From: Anticarsia gemmatalis
Taxonomy: Eukaryota > Arthropoda > Insecta > Lepidoptera > Erebidae
Assembly: GCF_050436995.1 (NCBI RefSeq)
Contig: NC_134767.1
Location: forward strand, 4,278,001-4,342,000
Direction: 5' to 3'
Length of the DNA: 64,000 nucleotides
A program made the translations under genes and the position numbers. The notes below the pieces were generated by a model. The model was not told the DNA's origin. It did no database searches and saw only the letters and a program-made list of their open reading frames with translations. Below, in pieces: positions 60,001-64,000 of the stretch (positions within the stretch are counted from its first letter, which is position 1; the number at the start of each line of letters is the position of its first letter).

Positions 60001-61051
60001 CTCCCAAGTGCAATGCCAAGAATTTAGTCAAGTAAATTAGTGGAATGAGGTCTGTAATGATAATGGGAAGTTTGCTGTAATTATTGTTTATCGCGTGTGT
60101 TTATTACACGAACTGTAACGAGGATGCGGCGAAGTCGTAACACTGGGTTGTTATTCTGAGTTATTTTGTAAAATTTTGGTGTCTGTTTTTGTGAAATGCT
60201 ATGATCTGAACTAGAACTTTTGGTTTTTACTTTGATATTTTTACGTAGAATATAAAACATTAATTGCCTTGCTTATTACCTACTTAATAACTGAAAGAGC
60301 TGCATCGATTACATTCGCTTATGTGCATTTTACTCAACATACGTAACTTTATACATAATATATAGAAACATTGAAATCATCACGTCTGTTACACCAAAAA
60401 GTGTAAACAGAGCTGTTTAAATTAAACACACTGTCAGCCTTTATACTCGTACAACCGTGATTTAAATCCCATTTAAAACTAAGCTTATTAATAGCTATCA
60501 AGCAAGCCAAACTATAACGAATAAAGAACGTTCCAAGCCTTTAACAGACGCCAATATAGGCGTTATTAATTGCCATTAATATGGTCTCTGCTAGACAGTA
60601 GTGGATCATAAATCAAGAACTCATCGCCAAGCAGTTATCTTTATGGATTATATTGGCTTGAGTTTGACTTCATTAGTACGATTCATTTACGCTTTCTTTA
60701 ACGTTTATAAAGATTATTTGTGTGATGTAAGCTTAGTGATTGTATGAATATTGTATGATTGTAAAGTGCGTGATTAATGACTGTGTAATAGGTTTTTAAT
60801 AATGACATAAATAACTATACTTGCTTTTTACATGCAATATGTGCGATTAATGCAAGTGATATTAATCTTAAATATAACACAATTTTATACATAATATTAT
60901 TATACCTACTAATTGAGTAAACGTAAAAGTGTGTACAGACGATGGATACTTTAACATAACAACCAAGGAATTTATTTTGATAGTACCTTGTTAGTACTTT
61001 GTTGTAATTTTTGACACACGAGTTTTACAAAATACGTAACCCGAAACATCA
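57006..61051. other. Long non-coding stretch
   Basis: Four kilobases with no F1 copy, no recognised transposon and no credible gene. It is the longest such interval in the window. Frames of 60-76 codons look like chance. Confidence 0.45.
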
Positions 61052-61258
61052 TCCATACTAATATTATAAATGCGAAAGTAAATCTGTCTGTCTGTCTGCT
61101 ACTCAATCACGCCTAAACTACTAAACGAATTTGCATGAAATTTGGTATGGAGATATTTTGATACCCGAGAAAGGACATAGGCTACTTCTTACCCCAGGAA
61201 AATGACGCATTCCTGTGGGAAAATTCAGGTGGTGGGCGAAGTCGCGGGTAAAAGCTAG
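61052..61258 (+). mobile_element. Non-autonomous Helitron-like element
   Basis: A|TCCATACTAATATTATAAAT, GCGAAAGTAAA, a (TCTG)4 run (61083-61098), CTAAACTACTAAACGAATTT, GAAATTTGGTATGGAGAT, and a 3' end GGCGAAGTCGCGGGTAAAAG then CTAG|T. 207 bp, both ends intact, with a short hairpin (GCGAAGTCGC) before the terminus. Confidence 0.8.
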
Positions 61259-61602
61259 TTCTAAATAAAAAAAGCCAGCAGTCGAAGCTTTTTGTTGCTA
61301 ACTGTACGACTCGTTACAACACACCAACCCATTATAACACGTCTTAAAGGACAACCAAAATTAGGCCGTAATTTAGTTTCTTGTCTACTCAGGTCATTCA
61401 CCTCTAGACAGACATTTTCACCCATAAGTCCTTTAATTACTTGTGCTACAAAACACAACATAAATTATAACGTTCTAGTAAAATCGTTTACATTTAATTA
61501 TAAGACGACTAATGATGTCTCTAGCTCTACGAGTCAGCCTTGTATCTCAGGGACTTTACAAAACATACAAATAACGGATACAAAGGTACAGTCCAGGGGG
61601 GC

Positions 61603-61760
61603 TATCACGTATCTCAGTTGACAGCCATTTGAAAGACACTATACTGTCCATTGTTTTCTCCCTTAGATTATAGTGATTAATACGTTACGTCAAAGCAGCA
61701 ATGTACTAAATAGTGACCATAGATTTGACGTATACTAGCTGTCAACTGAGATACGTGATA
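61603..61760. mobile_element. F2 MITE, reference copy
   Basis: A perfect 22-bp inverted repeat bounds 158 bp: TATCACGTATCTCAGTTGAC plus AG at 61603-61624, complement at 61739-61760. Counting the outer TA as target duplication makes it a TA-inserting (Tc1/mariner-type) MITE. The interior has TTTTCTCCCTTAGATTATAG and GATTAATACGTTACGTCAAA. Perfect ends suggest a younger copy than the 15273 and 49290 relatives. Frames overlapping its left end are not genes. Confidence 0.8.
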
Positions 61761-63279
61761 AGAAATAATATTAGTAAAATACTAACTGTCAATTTACTTT
61801 ACCCAAGCTGGGAAGATTCTGTTAAAAGTGGTTGCAATGGACGGGTAACGAACCTGCGAAGTCCCAATTTATTGCAAGTCCTATAGTCTTTTAAAGCGAC
61901 CTTCAGTTTTTCGTAAATTAAAAAAAAAAATATCAGAAAATTTTCATTACGCGTTTTTCTTACAGCTTTGAATATTAATAAATAATTTATTCATTTTTCA
62001 AGTGATACTTGACATGGATTATTTTATTGTTAATACAAAAGGTGATTTTTTTTTATCAAAACAAACACACAGATGAAATAAATATTTTTTTAACCTTTTC
62101 ATCAGTAACTCGGATTAATGCGACTTTTTGAATTAATCAAATTTCAATATTTTTATTATAGAAACGTGAGATCACAAAAAGTTAAACAAAAATAATGTTG
62201 CATTTATTATAATAAAACGCTAGCAATAATAGGAAAATAATATGTTTTTTCTTTAATTTACTTTTATTTTCGTAACAAACTTAAAACAAAATAAGTCCAA
62301 ATTCTAACAAAGTCCTTTTTTAAACTAGAAAACTATGTATCTAAGTCATGGTAATACGGTCTTTAACGTCTTCATAAAGCATTATTTATATACCGTATTG
62401 TACAACGAACATTGCATCTCATAAACCCATAACTTTAGCTACCAAAAAGTGCATAGAGGTTCCCCAATACCAATATTTTACAGTAGCGACCGCGACGTCG
62501 TATATTCAGTACAAATTCGGGCCCAATTTTATCAACGGTTTCCAACGGCATTTTACGTCGGTTCGATCCATACATTGTGCTATATGACAAACAATACATA
62601 ATCCACTTTCAGTACAGTTTGGCAGACATTTCAATGCGTTTATGTTTACGAAATTGCATATTGGCTTGTAACTCGTTGTTGTAAGTTGCGTAACATGAAT
62701 GCTCTCATACATTTGTAAGATATTTTGCCAGTTATTTCTGTCACATTCGGCCAAATAATAAATGCGAGGATATTACTTTTTACTTTTCTGTTGATATCAT
62801 TAGCCTATCCCTTCCCGCGGCTGGGCATAAACCTCTACCATAGCTTTCCACTATAATATCTCTATGGCAGACTTACTTTAGATATACCCAGCTGTCGAAT
62901 ATGTTAATCACAGATTAAAGGTCCTGTATGACAAGACGTGTTTTTATCGGATCTATAGCACTTTTGTCGCATTCAATATGTTAGTATGCTGCTATAAATC
63001 GTTATAAAATTGTATCTGTTTAGAACGTTAACGGGACTACAAACCGCACGAACCGTCGGAATTAGTTTTTAGACAACCACATGCCACATTCGACACCCAA
63101 ACTCATTACATGATTAGCATTCACGCATGACATTCATCAATTACACATACTACCATACAATTACATCACATGTACAATTTATTCACATCTATGAAACTAA
63201 TCACAGAGCTCGCACAGAATATCAGTATTCAATTAACATAACCCTATGTCACCGTATTATTTTATGCTTACGCATCTAT
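61761..63279. other. Non-coding stretch
   Basis: A+T-rich sequence. The phrase CCGCGGCTGGGCATAAACCT near 62816 resembles the CACTGCTGGGCA repeat at 24.4 kb. No credible gene. Confidence 0.4.
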
Positions 63280-63540
63280 ATTAACTATCAACCCGTTGCT
63301 ATGGCAACCGCCTATAATATTCACTAGATTAACGATGAAGGGTGACTCACATAGAGAGCGGGAGCGTGTTGAGACGTTTCTAATGCGTGAGCTGTGCGGT
63401 TTCACAATCATCTTCACGTGCAACTGCGACAGCTAAGACAATAATTTTCATGAAAAAATACCATATACCGGTATACTATTTGCAGCGTCCCTGCATCCTT
63501 ACACGGTTCGAAGCGGAGCGCAGTTTCTGACCCAAAGTGC
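63280..63540. promoter_or_regulatory. Candidate cis-regulatory region
   Basis: Several transcription-factor motifs lie in a stretch that is richer in G+C than its surroundings: an X-box at 63295, an AP-1 site TGACTCA (63343-63349), an E-box CACGTG (about 63416) and repeated GAGCG words (AGAGCGGGAGCG, AGCGGAGCGC). It precedes a candidate exon at 63682. No TATA or initiator could be fixed. The sequence supports motif clustering only. Confidence 0.3.
63295..63308. promoter_or_regulatory. RFX X-box palindrome
   Basis: GTTGCTATGGCAAC is one base from the perfect X-box palindrome GTTGCCATGGCAAC. RFX factors use such sites close to the start of ciliary genes. It sits about 390 bp before a candidate exon. 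The palindrome gives no strand information. Confidence 0.4.
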
Positions 63541-63681
63541 ATTGTATCATATTATTATTATAAAAAAATATATATATTTTTAAATAATGTTTTACTTTCT
63601 TACGCAAAATCTGCTAGACTTTACAATAGCGTAGCATAAAGATTAGAGATACATGAGCAATTTCTTTTTTTAATATTTCAG

Positions 63682-63813
63682 ATCGAAGCCACGCGGTTCA
63701 ATTTTACGTTAATAGAACTTCAAACAGTCGTACTCTCGCTCCAATCGCTCCCGCCCCGCAACCGCATTGTGTGTGTCAAGGACTTTAACGATAAAGGATT
63801 AACGGTTTCGTAA
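63682..63813 (+). other. Candidate terminal exon (43 codons, partial)
   Basis: A strong acceptor, TTTCTTTTTTTAATATTTCAG, ends at 63681 (last 20 bases TTCTTTTTTTAATATTTCAG). The following phase-0 frame is open for 43 codons to TAA at 63813, starting IEATRFNFTLIELQTVVLSL and ending FNDKGLTVS. Base composition shifts to GC-rich (CGCTCCCGCCCCGCAACCGC). A second phase is also open for 34 codons, so the frame is not unique. It could be a terminal exon, a 5' untranslated exon or promoter sequence. No family recognised. Confidence 0.25.
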
Positions 63814-64000
63814 CGCTTTCCGTCACTGTACCTTCTTACGTCTTTAGGAAGGGAAGGTGTTAATGAGATCTTTACCTTTTAGGGTTTAGCTTGATCGGTG
63901 TTAGATATCAGATGATTTATACAGAAAAGGGTTTTAAGGGATTGTGCAACAGTTAGGGTGTTTTATGATGGTTGAATAAATGAGTGGAGAAGATTATTGT
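63814..64000. other. Sequence to window end
   Basis: Nothing recognised. If the preceding exon is real, this would be its 3' untranslated region or intron. Confidence 0.4.

Overview
The window looks like a non-coding stretch, a very long intron or intergenic DNA, from a moth or butterfly (Lepidoptera). It is A+T-rich (roughly 65% by eye). The recognisable elements are typical of lepidopteran genomes: Helitron-like elements that open on a microsatellite and end in CTAG, tRNA-derived SINEs, 5S-rRNA-like SINEs, LINE 3' ends and many inverted-repeat (MITE) elements. I found no convincing protein-coding gene, tRNA or rRNA gene, prokaryotic operon or CRISPR array. At this base composition a stop codon should occur about every 14 codons, so the longest chance open frame on both strands of 64 kb should be about 120-130 codons. 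The longest seen (45972-46364, minus) is 130. The open frames are therefore treated as chance unless something else supports them.

Layout. The dominant component is one ~160-170 bp terminal-inverted-repeat element, called family F1 here, with 18 recognisable copies between 2.1 and 53.1 kb (13 plus, 5 minus). Five of these lie between 6.0 and 9.65 kb. A second TA-flanked family, F2, has three copies (15.3, 49.3 and 61.6 kb). Single inverted-repeat elements lie at 0.27, 13.6-14.3, 23.6-23.85, 38.4-39.5 and 41.85-42.06 kb. The 23.6 kb element is a near-perfect 61-bp-arm hairpin flanked by a 14-bp duplication. The 38.4 kb element is a foldback with ~330-bp arms that carries a 5S-like SINE in its loop. 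The 41.85 kb element is a deleted mariner that still encodes a fragment of transposase. Helitron-like elements lie at 12.2, 29.4, 30.5-31.1 (carrying a GC-rich foldback), 44.4-45.4, 47.8 and 61.05 kb, with an isolated 3' end at 49.8 kb.

Possible host signals are few. On the plus strand there are two splice-like sites. One is a textbook recursive-splice (ratchet) sequence at 39897. The other is an acceptor followed by a 57-nt open segment and a donor at 33778-33834. Both would fit a long plus-strand intron. A minus-strand ratchet-like site at 19694 is the counter-example that warns against over-reading them. Two near-perfect RFX X-box palindromes occur at 10309 and 63295. The second begins a GC-richer stretch with AP-1 and E-box motifs (63.28-63.54 kb), followed by a strong splice acceptor and a 43-codon open segment (63682-63813). 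This is the best candidate for a promoter or exon in the window.

The parts do not form a pathway. The window records repeated waves of small transposons, some nested, in what is probably the intron or flank of a gene whose main exons lie outside.
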